A stretch of DNA of 34,498 bases from Patescibacteria group bacterium (GCA_022843855.1 JALHMV010000008.1:1-34498), one strand, 5' to 3'. Positions 25,871 through 34,471 are shown, counted from the stretch's first letter. A program made the numbers and translations. Notes: a model not told the origin generated them from the sequence alone.

Positions 25871-26044
25871 ATGAAAACTAAGAAAGAATGGTTGCGATTT
25901 CTTGCGGGGTTAAGTCTTTTCATTGCCTTCTACGCTTTTATGCTTTGGAATTGGCCGCGCTGCCCCCTTGAAGAGCCATGTCCCGATGACCCGCCAGAAA
26001 GTGAGATCGAGCAAAAACATGCTGAATTTGAACAAGGAGATTGA
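25871..26044 (+). CDS. Small single-pass membrane protein (57 aa)
   Basis: The frame is too short for the ORF track. MKTKKEWLRF is followed by a hydrophobic stretch (LAGLSLFIAFYAFMLW) and a Cys/Pro/acid-rich tail (RCPLEEPCPDDPPESEIEQ), giving an N-in anchor with a polar outer tail. Its ATG follows a T-rich leader copy, and a five-codon frame (MAYEN) overlaps the start. It overlaps the next gene by 26 bp, which supports expression as a pair. Confidence 0.5.
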   Translation: MKTKKEWLRFLAGLSLFIAFYAFMLWNWPRCPLEEPCPDDPPESEIEQKHAEFEQGD

Positions 26045-26372
26045 CGACATCGTAACCGAGCCGATTCAGAAGCCCCCGACGAACTGGCTGCTAGTCTCGA
26101 CGGTTGCCCTTAGCACAATTCTCGCAGTCGCTATAGCAGCTTGGGCCTTTGGAGTGCTTTCCGTCGGCCCAGCATCGAACATTGACGCCGCATCCGACGA
26201 CGTTCCCACCGCCGAAACCCCGGCAAAGCGGATCAAAGGAAACCGCCGAACAAAGATCTATCACTTGCCCCAATGCTCCAGCTACAACCGTCTCGCAGAG
26301 CATAATATCCGCTGGTTCAACACCCGAGAAAACGCCGTCAATGCGGGTTACAAATTGGCCGGTAATTGTTAA
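26019..26372 (+). CDS. Membrane-anchored protein with Ada-like Cys module
   Basis: The product is 117 aa from the ATG at 26019, which overlaps the previous gene; the track's longer start at 25923 lies inside that gene in another frame. Residues about 24-46 form one membrane segment (LLVSTVALSTILAVAIAAWAFG). A linker leads to KIYHLPQCSSYNRLAEHNIRWFNTRENAV and a final GYKLAGNC, the pattern of the small metal-binding module of Ada that is often found at the ends of membrane or secreted nucleases. Here no nuclease is attached. Role unknown. Confidence 0.65.
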   Translation: MLNLNKEIDDIVTEPIQKPPTNWLLVSTVALSTILAVAIAAWAFGVLSVGPASNIDAASDDVPTAETPAKRIKGNRRTKIYHLPQCSSYNRLAEHNIRWFNTRENAVNAGYKLAGNC

Positions 26373-26561
26373 ACGGATAGCGTTTAGGTCGTAAAAGCCA
26401 AAGCCTCCTCGTGAGACGAGTTTGCCCTGAAAGCTAGATTCAGAGGGCGGAACTCTGCTCTCGCCAAGCCCCCTACGCCCGAAGCGACTCCCTCCAGATG
26501 AGAAGTTAACCCCTCTCGCCAGCTAGGTCAAGAGGAAGGCGAACCAAACTAGGCTGGATCC
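26373..26561. other. Intergenic stretch without recognisable gene
   Basis: This 190-bp stretch separates the rightward small-gene cluster from the leftward remnant. I see no coding frame, tRNA, terminator with T-run or clear repeat. Confidence 0.4.
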
Positions 26562-27883
26562 TCAACAATGACCGATGTTACCGTAGCTCGTCTTGCCCTG
26601 CAATTTGTTCAGGGCTTTGTGGAACCGCTTGAACACAGGGTCAGCCTTCAGTTTTTTCGCGTTCGCGTACCGTCCGCTGAGTTCGAGAAAAGCCGGGCCT
26701 TTTTCTTTGCTGTAATAGCGAGCCTTCCCTTTATCCGTCCAAGTCGTCAGAAATCTGTTTCCGTCTTTGTCGGTTACGGTCGGAACTAAATTGGCAATTT
26801 CATGTCCGATCACCGCGTCGTAACGTAGCACCACCGCGACCAGCAGCCCTGTACGTCAACATTGCCCCCCAGTGTCCAGGTACCAACGGCCTCACCGTTC
26901 TCATCGACAACAGCGGAAACGTCATTTTCGTTGACTTTCGGCTTGTATGGCTTTAGTCTTGTCTTGAGTGCTGCTCCCAGATTGGAATAAGTAAATGGAG
27001 TTCCTTTCTGCGTAGCACGGCCTGGGTTTACATCCCCAACCGTAGCATCAGCACCCTCTTTTTTATAAAATCCCGATACCAGCCAAACTTCATCATTTCC
27101 GAATCTCTTCAACGAAAGAGCGGCGACTAATCCGTTTTTTTCGATAGATTTACGGGCATCTCCCGGTGTTCCGTACTCGCTACCGATCTCGCTGTTACGA
27201 TAGCGCTTCGTCGCGTCGTCGTATGCAGCGAGGACCTTATCGACTTCCGCATTGATGCGGTCGAACTTCTGTTTTGGGGTTTCGGCTACCGGTTCTGGAG
27301 CGTCCTCAAATTCGGACGGGTCAAACGATATAGGCTCGGCGTCTGCCTCGCCCTGCATGGCTAATCGCTCTTCTTCAAATTCTCGGAGTTCTTCGGCGGT
27401 GTAGATGCTATCTTCGTCACCATCTCTAGCCCTCTCAGGCTCAGTTCCGGGTACAACCTCTTCATCTCTTGAAAGCTCTTCTCGCCTAAAGCGATCTGCT
27501 TCGGCGATAATTTGCTCGATGGATTCTTTGGTAAGGTCATATTGTCGGCCTCGGGTTTTCAGTTTAGCACGGTCAGCATCGTTTGCGATACCGTTTTCGA
27601 TGCGGTTAGATTATCGGATTCTTGCGAAACTCTTCCGCCATCCACTCTCCGTCTTCTTGGAACTCCTTTAGCATTGAGGCTGCTTCTGAATCGCTCAAGC
27701 GTCCGTTGTCCGGCGATGACTGAAATTTCGTGGTGGGTGAGTTCGTCGAGTGCGGGAATGCCATATTCGTCGAGGAGTTTGTTAAGCTCTCCGACATCGA
27801 ATCCTTCTTCGATCTGATTGAGAAGTTCGGCATCGGCGAGTATCTTAGCACCAATTCCTTTGATTGTTAGAGCGAAAATTCAT
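26562..27883 (-). pseudogene. Frameshifted remnant of a larger mobile-element protein
   Basis: On the minus strand, coding-like sequence moves through successive frames. One frame (from about 27880) reads AKILADAELLNQIEEGFDVG and LNKLLDEYGIPALDELTHHE. It passes near 27690 to the frame LSDSEAASMLKEFQEDGEW, which ends at 27606. A third frame, open from about 27600 with no ATG before 27358, reads TKESIEQIIAEADRFRREEL and MQGEADAEPISFDPSEFEDA. That frame stops at 26810, but a shift near 26850 continues as LLVAVVLRYDAVIGHEIANL to 26562. The pieces joined would give roughly 430 aa, acidic and helical. I do not recognise the family; the long polar style suggests a polyvalent protein of a phage or island. 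It is more likely decayed than assembled wrongly, since the long genes elsewhere are intact. Confidence 0.6.
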
Positions 27884-27943
27884 CATTCGTGCTGCTTAGT
27901 TCACGAGCCAAGTGCCGTTGATCTTGGGATCGTTCATCCGAAA

Positions 27944-29005
27944 TCATCCCACGTTGTTCACCTGCTGCCCTCCATCGGCCGCGATGTTCACCTGGCTCGG
28001 GTTGTTTATCTGAACAAGGTTGAATCGTCGCAAGTCTCTCAGTTGTCGGAGCGTTCGCAAGTAGATCCGATTCCAACGGTCAGCCATCTGGACGGCATTC
28101 TCGACCGCCTTCACTTCATCGACGGTTGGTCGAAACCAATAGCCATCGTTCCAACCAGATGCCTTGGCCTCTTCTTGCCGATTGAGCCTAAATTTCGTGT
28201 AGTCTGGATGCTCCTCTCTTTCTCGGGTTTGCGAACGCTTGACGGTCTGCTCTAACCAGTATTGCCATTGGAAATAGCTCTGAGTCATCATGTCGATCAA
28301 GCTCAGTTCGATCCCGCCCTTTGGCTGCCACTCGGCGATTAAGGACTCTCGAACACCTAGGTACCGGGCGATATTCCAAACTTCCTTCATGTACCCAACG
28401 GGAAATGTTATGTTGGCAGCCAGATGCCCCGATTCAAATTCCCTTCGACCTTCCACCTTAGCCAGTTCCCAAAATGTCTCCGCAAGGTTTGGTGCTAGTG
28501 ATTGAAGGCCGAGCAGGTCGATAAAGTTCAGACTGTCCACCGGCAGTCTCAGCATCTCATCAACCATTTCCTTCGCTGTCTTCTGATCAACCGGTTCATG
28601 GAAAGCTCTCTTCCGAGCCTCCTCGACAGAGAGCGAACCACCAATCGACGAACGATAATATGCAACTCGTCTGACGTAGGCTTTGTGCATTTGTCGCATC
28701 AGCGACGAATACCCTATCGACGCTTCAAAGGAATCGATAGGCACCTGAACGTTGTCACTCCCTCCCGTAGCCTTTTCAAACTCTAGCTGTTCAATTAGCC
28801 GCTGTCGTTCGTTTTCAGCCTCGAGCTGTTCTTCCAGCAAGTTGCTTCGATGGGTGGCGTGGTCATCGGTTCTGGCTCCCTGATATTTCCTGGATTCAGT
28901 AGTTGTCAAAGGCATATCCTCGACCTTCTCAAACGGGATCGATGGTATTGTCTTCGGCCTTTCCGGCATTTCCGTTGGCCGTATTGTTGGTTTAGTCTTG
29001 TCCAT
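27944..29005 (-). CDS. Uncharacterised element protein, phage-like C-terminal tail
   Basis: The product is 353 aa from the ATG at 29005 (MDKTKPTIRPTEMPERPKTI); the track's GTG start adds 13 residues. The N-terminus is Pro/Thr-rich and probably disordered; about 70-330 is mostly helical with a basic central part. It ends VQINNPSQVNIAADGGQQVN, the kind of repetitive Asn/Gln tail seen on phage packaging and island proteins. A terminase-small-like or replication-accessory role is possible by position, but no motif proves it. It follows the DUF6788-like gene on the same strand. Confidence 0.6.
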   Translation of the reverse strand: MDKTKPTIRPTEMPERPKTIPSIPFEKVEDMPLTTTESRKYQGARTDDHATHRSNLLEEQLEAENERQRLIEQLEFEKATGGSDNVQVPIDSFEASIGYSSLMRQMHKAYVRRVAYYRSSIGGSLSVEEARKRAFHEPVDQKTAKEMVDEMLRLPVDSLNFIDLLGLQSLAPNLAETFWELAKVEGRREFESGHLAANITFPVGYMKEVWNIARYLGVRESLIAEWQPKGGIELSLIDMMTQSYFQWQYWLEQTVKRSQTREREEHPDYTKFRLNRQEEAKASGWNDGYWFRPTVDEVKAVENAVQMADRWNRIYLRTLRQLRDLRRFNLVQINNPSQVNIAADGGQQVNNVG

Positions 29006-29072
29006 AGGTTTGATAGAAATGCATCCCATGCCCGATGACGACACTAAGCGGATTCAACAGATGCCGAAATAA

Positions 29073-29372
29073 TCAGAGTGCTCGTAGCCTGGCCCTGACT
29101 TCTCTGAGCTCGGCAAGACTGGTCCGCGTCCGCTCTTCCGCAGAATCTCGTCTAGACCTAATCCTGTCCATTGCGGCGCGAAGCTCGGCAACAAATCTTA
29201 AAGGCACGTACCGCTTCCTCTGCTTCCCCGCTTCCCGCCACATCAGGTAAAAGTAGCCTTTGTGAAGTTCGCCGCTCGAACACCGACAGTTTAACTTCCC
29301 ACACCGCACGGCCTGCCGGTACAGCCCCACATTTGGCTTCTTGCCCCGTATCTTAGGTAACGTTTTCTGCAT
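29073..29372 (-). CDS. DUF6788-like protein
   Basis: The product is 99 aa from the ATG at 29372 (MQKTLPKIRG); the track's GTG adds seven residues. The centre, VRCGKLNCRCSSGELHKGYF followed by YLMWREAGKQRKRYVP, is the pattern I associate with DUF6788: a CGKxxCxC knuckle, then a strand with YxxWREgG and RKRYV. Such proteins are common beside transposases and island genes and may bind nucleic acid through a metal site. The C-terminal helix (RSRRDSAEERTRTSLAEL) is strongly charged. It lies 27 bp after the winged-helix gene. Confidence 0.7.
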   Translation of the reverse strand: MQKTLPKIRGKKPNVGLYRQAVRCGKLNCRCSSGELHKGYFYLMWREAGKQRKRYVPLRFVAELRAAMDRIRSRRDSAEERTRTSLAELREVRARLRAL

Positions 29373-29399
29373 TTTTGCTTTCTGCCAGATCACCGATTA

Positions 29400-30266
29400 T
29401 TACCCGGCTACCTCGTTTAGACTCTCTGAGCGGTTCTCGCTTCCGTGGGGACATTTCCTTATCTCGCCGTCATCGTTGTAGATGAGACCTCCATTGTGCC
29501 GGCATTCATTGCACCTTTCGGGTAACTCTTTGGACGCGGTGGCGGCTTGGTCTGAGCTGTTCCAGATACTTATGAAATAGTCGACTTTTGTCTCGTCCCT
29601 GCAAATTAGCTCCAAGTCATCATAAACAACTTCGCCAGGGTTCTGACCTTGATGGTACGGAGATTCTTTGCATCCGCGCACCGCGTCCTTCAACTGATCA
29701 ACAGTGTAACCATCGTCCAGGCGCTTCAAAACTGCTTTTTCCCGTTTCGGTCCGAAAATCGTGGCCGAGCCTTTCTCGAAAGTTGTGATCCAAAAGAGAA
29801 ACACTTCTCGGGCTTGATTCTTTCTTATTCCATTCTCTTTATTATTCTTGTCATTTTTTTGTGACGGTTCGCGTAATGATCTTGTGACGGTTGCGTCATT
29901 TATTTGTGACGCTTCCGTCATATTTTCATTACGGTTACCTGTCACAATTTCATTACGGTCGCCAGCGGCACTGTTTCGATTTCGGGCATTGAAAATCGCA
30001 ACCCGCAACCCTCTAGAATGTCCGTTTGACCAGAGGTCCTCTAAGTACCCTCGCGATCGCAAGTCCGAAAGCATATTCCGCACGGTGCCTTCCTTGAGAT
30101 TTAGTATTTCGGCAAAATGAGAGGCCGAGGCGTAGCACCCTTTCCCAACGTCATTATCAAGTGCGGATATCTGAGAAAGCAGCACCTTCTCTGTCCACGA
30201 GAGATTCATATCGTCGAAGATCTCTCGTGGAAGCCACAAGCCCGTCATGCTTTCCTTCAGAGCCAC
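29400..30266 (-). CDS. Winged-helix replication-type protein (DnaD/initiator-like)
   Basis: The product is 288 aa from the GTG at 30266, which has GGAGG at good spacing; an in-frame ATG at 30248 is an alternative. Residues about 10-95 form a winged helix (LSWTEKVLLSQISAL, YASASHFAEILNLKEGTVRNML, LRSRGYLEDLW), like phage and plasmid initiators or helicase loaders. The middle is Asn-rich and polar. Residues about 145-235 may be a second helical domain, and the end has a Cys/His knuckle (CNECRHNGG ... CPHG). It overlaps the DnaB-type helicase stop codon by 10 bp, so the two form a replication pair: this one would recognise the origin or load the helicase. Confidence 0.78.
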   Translation of the reverse strand: MALKESMTGLWLPREIFDDMNLSWTEKVLLSQISALDNDVGKGCYASASHFAEILNLKEGTVRNMLSDLRSRGYLEDLWSNGHSRGLRVAIFNARNRNSAAGDRNEIVTGNRNENMTEASQINDATVTRSLREPSQKNDKNNKENGIRKNQAREVFLFWITTFEKGSATIFGPKREKAVLKRLDDGYTVDQLKDAVRGCKESPYHQGQNPGEVVYDDLELICRDETKVDYFISIWNSSDQAATASKELPERCNECRHNGGLIYNDDGEIRKCPHGSENRSESLNEVAG

Positions 30267-31693
30267 TCGCGATTCCTCCCTCGTAGATCTTCAAACCGAG
30301 CAGACGTTGCGAGAAAGTGTGCCTGGGCAACCCCAGTTGGGCCATTCCGGTGCTTGGCCACAATAAGCTCTAAAGCGTTCCCGTCGGCTTGATCTGGCCG
30401 ATAAATTAGTATGACCACGTCGGCATCTTGTTCGATCGAACCCGATTCGCGGAGGTCTGAAAGAATCGGTTTCGGGGGTCGCCGGTTCTCTGGAGCCCTC
30501 GAAAGCTGCGAAAGGCACACTACCGGAACGTCAAATTCCATCGCCAGTAGCTTTAGGCCCCTCGTGAACATTTCGATCTCAAGACGCCGATTATCTTGGT
30601 GCGACGCTCTCCCGTCTGACCGCATCAATTGCAAGTAATCGACAACTACAAGATCTAGCCGCCTCCGCTTCGCTCGAATGCGACGGCATCGCGACTTAAG
30701 GGTAGCAAGCGTAAGTTCTGGACCATCATCGATAACTATCGGCAAACGCCCGATTGTAGCGGCGGCCTCCTGCGCTTTTCCCTTGTGTACTGGAGACAGA
30801 TTACCAGAGCGGAAGTCTTGAAGATTGACACGAGCTTCGCTAGCGATTAACCGATCCATACACTGACGTCCAGACATTTCTAGCGAGTTTAGCAGCACTA
30901 CGTTGCCAATTTTCGCTGCATCGAGACTGACCTGGGTCGCTAGCGCTGTTTTCCCGGCCGACGGGCGCGCTCCGATTATCGTTACGGTTCCGCCTTCTAA
31001 CCCACCAAGCAAGCGATCCAAGTCCTTTAGACCGATTCTAATGAGTTTTCTTTTATCGAAACTCTCCGCTGCTTCCAGTGATTCGGCGGCAAGCCGTGAA
31101 ATATCGAATGCCGCATCTGTGGGTCTTCCCACCGCTCGCTCAGTTAGGTCCTGCAATTCCGTTGCTGCTCGTTCTAGGATCTCCACTGCAGTTCCGTCTT
31201 CGGCGAATGCGGCATTCTGAATCACACCGCCTGCTCGAATGATCTGTCGTAAGACCGATTTCTCGCGCACAATTCTTGCGTACTCACCGATAGAATCAAA
31301 GAATGGCAACCCAAACGGTAGGTTTGAAATTGCTGTGGTTCCACCGATTCCAGAGAGAGTTCCCTCGCTCCTCAGAGTTTCGCTAACAGTTATCGGATCG
31401 ATCGGTCGATTTGCAGAAAACAATGCGGCGACCGCCTTGAAAACCGTTTGATGAATGTGCGAATAGAAGTCGTCAGCGTTTAGTAGCTCAACAGCTTCAG
31501 CCGCAATTCTCCGATCGACGAGCATCCCGCCAACCACTGCCCTTTCAGCATCAATCGCGGATGGAAGCATGTTCACCGCACCGGTCTCAATATCGAACCG
31601 ACCATACGGGTATTGCGTCGCTCTGGGAATTCTGTTTCTCGCACGAGATCCGACCATTTGATTTTTCTTGATCACATGTGGAGCCTTATGCAT
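30257..31693 (-). CDS. dnaB: DnaB-type replicative DNA helicase
   Basis: The product is 478 aa from the ATG at 31693, chosen because AAGGAG lies about 10 bp upstream; the track adds 31 residues that overlap the previous gene. The DnaB N-terminal domain (about 43-150) begins LPSAIDAERAVVGGMLVD. The RecA-like domain has Walker A GARPSAGKT (241-249) and Walker B LDLVVVDYLQLM (346-357), followed by LSQLSRAPE and SDLRESGSIEQDADVV, all typical of DnaB. As part of a mobile element it probably drives the element's own replication rather than that of the chromosome. It overlaps the AlpA-like gene by 8 bp and the winged-helix gene by 10 bp. Confidence 0.93.
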   Translation of the reverse strand: MHKAPHVIKKNQMVGSRARNRIPRATQYPYGRFDIETGAVNMLPSAIDAERAVVGGMLVDRRIAAEAVELLNADDFYSHIHQTVFKAVAALFSANRPIDPITVSETLRSEGTLSGIGGTTAISNLPFGLPFFDSIGEYARIVREKSVLRQIIRAGGVIQNAAFAEDGTAVEILERAATELQDLTERAVGRPTDAAFDISRLAAESLEAAESFDKRKLIRIGLKDLDRLLGGLEGGTVTIIGARPSAGKTALATQVSLDAAKIGNVVLLNSLEMSGRQCMDRLIASEARVNLQDFRSGNLSPVHKGKAQEAAATIGRLPIVIDDGPELTLATLKSRCRRIRAKRRRLDLVVVDYLQLMRSDGRASHQDNRRLEIEMFTRGLKLLAMEFDVPVVCLSQLSRAPENRRPPKPILSDLRESGSIEQDADVVILIYRPDQADGNALELIVAKHRNGPTGVAQAHFLATSARFEDLRGRNREWL

Positions 31694-31901
31694 CGCGGTC
31701 GTGCTCCTTGCGCTTTGCGTCCTCAGCTTTCCACGATCGCGGTCGGCAAAAGTGGGCCTCGAGATCCTGGGGCCGGTAGCATACATAAGCCCCCAATCTC
31801 ACAAACGGCAAACCTTTCTTTCTAGCCCTTATAAGCGTGGCTTTGCTTAATGGCCATTCGGAGAGAACGTCTATCTCGCGAATATATTCAGTCAACTTCA
31901 T
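31686..31901 (-). CDS. AlpA/excisionase-like MerR-fold DNA-binding protein
   Basis: The product is 71 aa. VLSEWPLSKATLIRARKKGL followed by PFVRLGAYVCYRPQDLEAHF is the short winged helix-turn-helix used by AlpA-type regulators and excisionases: helix, helix, then a wing that ends in 'YRPxDLEA'. It stands between the integrase side and the replication genes, the usual place for a switch that promotes excision or replication. A GGAAGG site precedes the ATG. Confidence 0.8.
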   Translation of the reverse strand: MKLTEYIREIDVLSEWPLSKATLIRARKKGLPFVRLGAYVCYRPQDLEAHFCRPRSWKAEDAKRKEHDRDA

Positions 31902-32022
31902 TAACGATCAACCTTCCTTTTTCGGTGATGGTGACGTTCCCGCAAAAGTGAGAACGGCGTTGACAATTTCTGCCAACACCGTCCATTAGAAACCCTTTTC
32001 TAGAGTCTACCTGTATTTATAC

Positions 32023-32850
32023 CTAGGTAGTTTTTTTCTTTCGCCCTCTTACCCTGCGAAGAAATTTATCTCGCCAATATTCAATGAGTTCGTCGTGCTC
32101 AGATATTCGCAGATAACTGTATTCCTGGGCAATTTTCTTTTCACCGTCGTAGGGCGTTAGCTTCGTAAGAAACGCCGCTTTAACTACGTTATCAGCGGAG
32201 TGAAATTCATTATTTAAAAACGCGTCAAGTAGCGCCATTGCCTGCTTACGCGTGAATTTGTTAGAGACCAGTTTCTCCTGTGAAGCCTCAGCATCCTGCA
32301 TCGCCCCCTTTATTGTTGTGCGCCTGCGTTGCCGTTCAATTTTCTTCTCACACTCATTCTTCACTCGTTCAAGAGCCTCACGATATAATGGCGATATGAG
32401 TTCGGCTTCAACGTCTAGAAGTAGCCTTTCGATCTCGACTAGAATATCGCCAACGTGCTGGTCCTTGGTGTCGTGTACGATTCGTTTTATGAAGTAACTG
32501 ATTGCCTCGGAGCGAAGAATATCTCCGGCATTCTTTATTGGAAAGTCAGCCCATACCCTGGAATCCGGGATTTCAAAACGCGGTTGAAGCAATCCAAGAA
32601 CGCGGCGAAACGTGTGGTCGGCCTCCTCATAGCTAAGGCCATGCTTGTCAATGTCACGCATTAGTTCAAAAATTACTACGAGGGTTTCTGAAGGCGTGGA
32701 CAAGTCGGACTCTGTTGCAAAAATACGATCTGCCGATGTCGCAGCGAGCCGACTTGCAATGTCAGCATTCTTCAAGAATACGGACGGGCGAAACTTGACC
32801 GCCGGTAAGAATCTTTTTTCGCTTTGAACGCCGGGATCGATCTCTGCCAT
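32023..32850 (-). CDS. Uncharacterised helical protein of the integrase module
   Basis: The product is 275 aa with a good ribosome binding site (GAGAGG). I recognise no family. It is mainly helical; a basic coiled stretch (KNECEKKIERQRRRTTIKG, about 167-185) lies in the middle, and the C-terminus is very basic (RRVRGRKKKTT), which fits nucleic-acid binding. It lies between the integrase and the AlpA-like gene in the same orientation, so it may be an early regulatory or replication protein of the element. Confidence 0.6.
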   Translation of the reverse strand: MAEIDPGVQSEKRFLPAVKFRPSVFLKNADIASRLAATSADRIFATESDLSTPSETLVVIFELMRDIDKHGLSYEEADHTFRRVLGLLQPRFEIPDSRVWADFPIKNAGDILRSEAISYFIKRIVHDTKDQHVGDILVEIERLLLDVEAELISPLYREALERVKNECEKKIERQRRRTTIKGAMQDAEASQEKLVSNKFTRKQAMALLDAFLNNEFHSADNVVKAAFLTKLTPYDGEKKIAQEYSYLRISEHDELIEYWRDKFLRRVRGRKKKTT

Positions 32851-32962
32851 TCAGAACCTCTCTGTGATTCCAACTCTGAGGTGTGATTCAACCGTCAGCG
32901 CCGTCAGAGAATCGGCGGTGTCCGCTTGTTAATTAGGCAAGCGTAAGACGGTTGAAATTTGA

Positions 32963-34195
32963 TTATTCAATTGTATCAGGCCACTGGTTCACCCTCGCAT
33001 CATTCGCCGCGTTGATTCGTGATGCCGCGTCTTGGATCACCGCTGCGTTATCAGTTGATGTGTAGTGCTTTTGCGTCGTTTCGAGACGCGAGTGTCCCGC
33101 CAGTTCCGCCGCGATACCGATCGACACGCCTCCAGACTGCAATCGTGTAACAAACGTTCGCCTCAGATCATGAAAGTGAAGTCCGTTTATATTGGCGACC
33201 TTTATGGCCGTTGCCCAAGATCGCTTGAAGTCGTTGAACGGAAACACTCTGCCAGTTTTATCAAAGTTAGCGAGTGACGCCAGCTCAGCTTTGGTCCGGT
33301 TTGTCATCGGAACGGATCGCGTTCGCTGCGTCTTGGTATGAGTACCAAGAATCTTGATAATTCCTGCTTCAAAATCAATATCTTTCCAATCGAGCGTTAG
33401 AATTTCCCCGCGTCGCAATCCAGAATCCAGGCCAAGCAATATAACTGCCTTCAGATGCGGATTGTCGGCTTCTATTTCTGCTTTAACCGTGTTTCCCTTG
33501 CGTTCGTATTCTATCATCCGCTTGCCCACACACGACGCAAGTAACCGCATTTCTTCTTCATCCGTGAGCGTCCGCGTCCGGGCGGTTTCAGCATCCGCGT
33601 CGATAGCCTTTGATCCCTTAGTGACGTTTTTCGCAATAAGGCCGGCGTCGTGAGCCTCAATCAACAAGTGCTTTAGGATCGCAAGGCCGCGATTGACCGT
33701 CGAAATCTTAATGGTATTCCGTTCCTTCGATTCGAGCTTGCCCTTTTCACCGCGTCGATCGCCTTGCTCCAAACGCCAAATTTTGTACCGGTCAAGATCA
33801 TACTTTGAGAACTTTGAAAGCGGCTTTTCACCGAAACATTCAACCAGTTGATCTATCAAAATGTGCGTCTGCCTATGAGACTTGATTCCGGCAACCTTGC
33901 GGCCCTCCTTAATTATCGCCGGCCGATAGAAATCCCGTTTTGCGTACTCCGCCCACTGTTTGAAGGTCTTTATATCACCAAGGTCAAGTCCCTTACGTTC
34001 GATATGCTGGATCAATTCGGCTTTTCTGTTTTCAACGTCATCTTTTGCATCCTGCTTCGTCGCATACTGCCACGTCTTACTCGTCTTGTTTTCGCGTTCA
34101 TCTATGTGCGTGAGCCGTAGCGTCCAGGTCTTTTCTATCCGGCCAGTATCGCCGCCTTTCTTTCCACGATTGAATATCGACTGACTGATTTTCAT
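32963..34195 (-). CDS. int: Tyrosine recombinase (integrase)
   Basis: The product is 410 aa from the ATG at 34195, set by the GGGGAG site just upstream; the track's longer start runs back into the attachment region. The N-terminal part includes an arm-binding-type strand region (TWTLRLTHIDERENK) and a SAM-like core-binding domain (about 85-190). The catalytic set is complete: Arg261 (SGLRRGEIL), Lys288 in the beta hairpin, His342 and Arg345 (HDLRR), His368 (GHSRLETT) and nucleophile Tyr378 (KHYTS). It lies next to the tRNA-Thr 3' fragment and the arm-type repeats and should catalyse insertion and excision of the element there. Confidence 0.95.
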   Translation of the reverse strand: MKISQSIFNRGKKGGDTGRIEKTWTLRLTHIDERENKTSKTWQYATKQDAKDDVENRKAELIQHIERKGLDLGDIKTFKQWAEYAKRDFYRPAIIKEGRKVAGIKSHRQTHILIDQLVECFGEKPLSKFSKYDLDRYKIWRLEQGDRRGEKGKLESKERNTIKISTVNRGLAILKHLLIEAHDAGLIAKNVTKGSKAIDADAETARTRTLTDEEEMRLLASCVGKRMIEYERKGNTVKAEIEADNPHLKAVILLGLDSGLRRGEILTLDWKDIDFEAGIIKILGTHTKTQRTRSVPMTNRTKAELASLANFDKTGRVFPFNDFKRSWATAIKVANINGLHFHDLRRTFVTRLQSGGVSIGIAAELAGHSRLETTQKHYTSTDNAAVIQDAASRINAANDARVNQWPDTIE

Positions 34196-34215
34196 AAACT
34201 CCCCTCTGTAGAAAT

Positions 34216-34246
34216 TTGTTGGACTAAATGTTGGACTTGTTGGACT
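34216..34246. repeat. Right arm-type repeats of the integrase (three TGTTGGACT units)
   Basis: TGTTGGACT occurs at 34217-34225, 34229-34237 and 34238-34246. The first two have the same 12-bp period as the left-end pair, and the 22 bases from 34216 to 34237 are identical to 50-71. They sit just upstream of the integrase start, between it and the tRNA fragment, so they could also let the integrase regulate its own promoter. Confidence 0.75.
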
Positions 34247-34309
34247 ACATCTTCGTGATAAATTGTGACAAACTGAGAAACAAGATGCAAACAGGGATAC
34301 GATAATATC

Positions 34310-34324
34310 CCCAATAATATTGGG
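34310..34324. promoter_or_regulatory. Inverted repeat upstream of the integrase
   Basis: CCCAATA-A-TATTGGG is a perfect 7-bp inverted repeat around a single base. It lies between the arm repeats and the tRNA fragment, about 115 bp upstream of the integrase start. An operator or a binding site for the excisionase-like protein is plausible. Confidence 0.45.
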
Positions 34325-34380
34325 CTTTATAGACCTAGCGGCCCGCATTTTCCTTATGTATCTTTAGTCAGTGTAGTTCA

Positions 34381-34425
34381 TTTGTAATCATCAGGTCGTA
34401 AGTTCGAGTCTTATCACCGGCTCCA
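34381..34425 (+). tRNA. 3' part of tRNA-Thr(TGT), likely attachment site (attR)
   Basis: The sequence gives an anticodon loop TTTGTAA with anticodon TGT, 3' anticodon stem TCATC, a five-base variable loop, T arm GTAAG-TTCGAGT-CTTAT, acceptor strand CACCGGC, discriminator T and encoded CCA. The 5' half of the tRNA is missing. Just upstream, 34367-34380 reads GTCAGTGTAGTTCA, which resembles a tRNA 5' end and could pair with six of seven acceptor bases, but the D loop and 5' anticodon stem are absent. Integrases commonly leave exactly such a 3' tRNA copy at the integrase-proximal end; the complete gene should lie at the opposite end, just left of this window. Confidence 0.75.
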
Positions 34426-34431
34426 GTATTT

Positions 34432-34468
34432 AAGGGCATCTCAGCAGTTTTGCTGAGATGCCCTTTTT
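34432..34468 (+). terminator. Rho-independent terminator after the tRNA fragment
   Basis: GGGCATCTCAGCA and TGCTGAGATGCCC pair perfectly over 13 bp around a GTTT loop and are followed by five T residues. It directly follows the tRNA 3' end and is the native terminator expected for a tRNA gene. Confidence 0.9.
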
Positions 34469-34471
34469 GAC

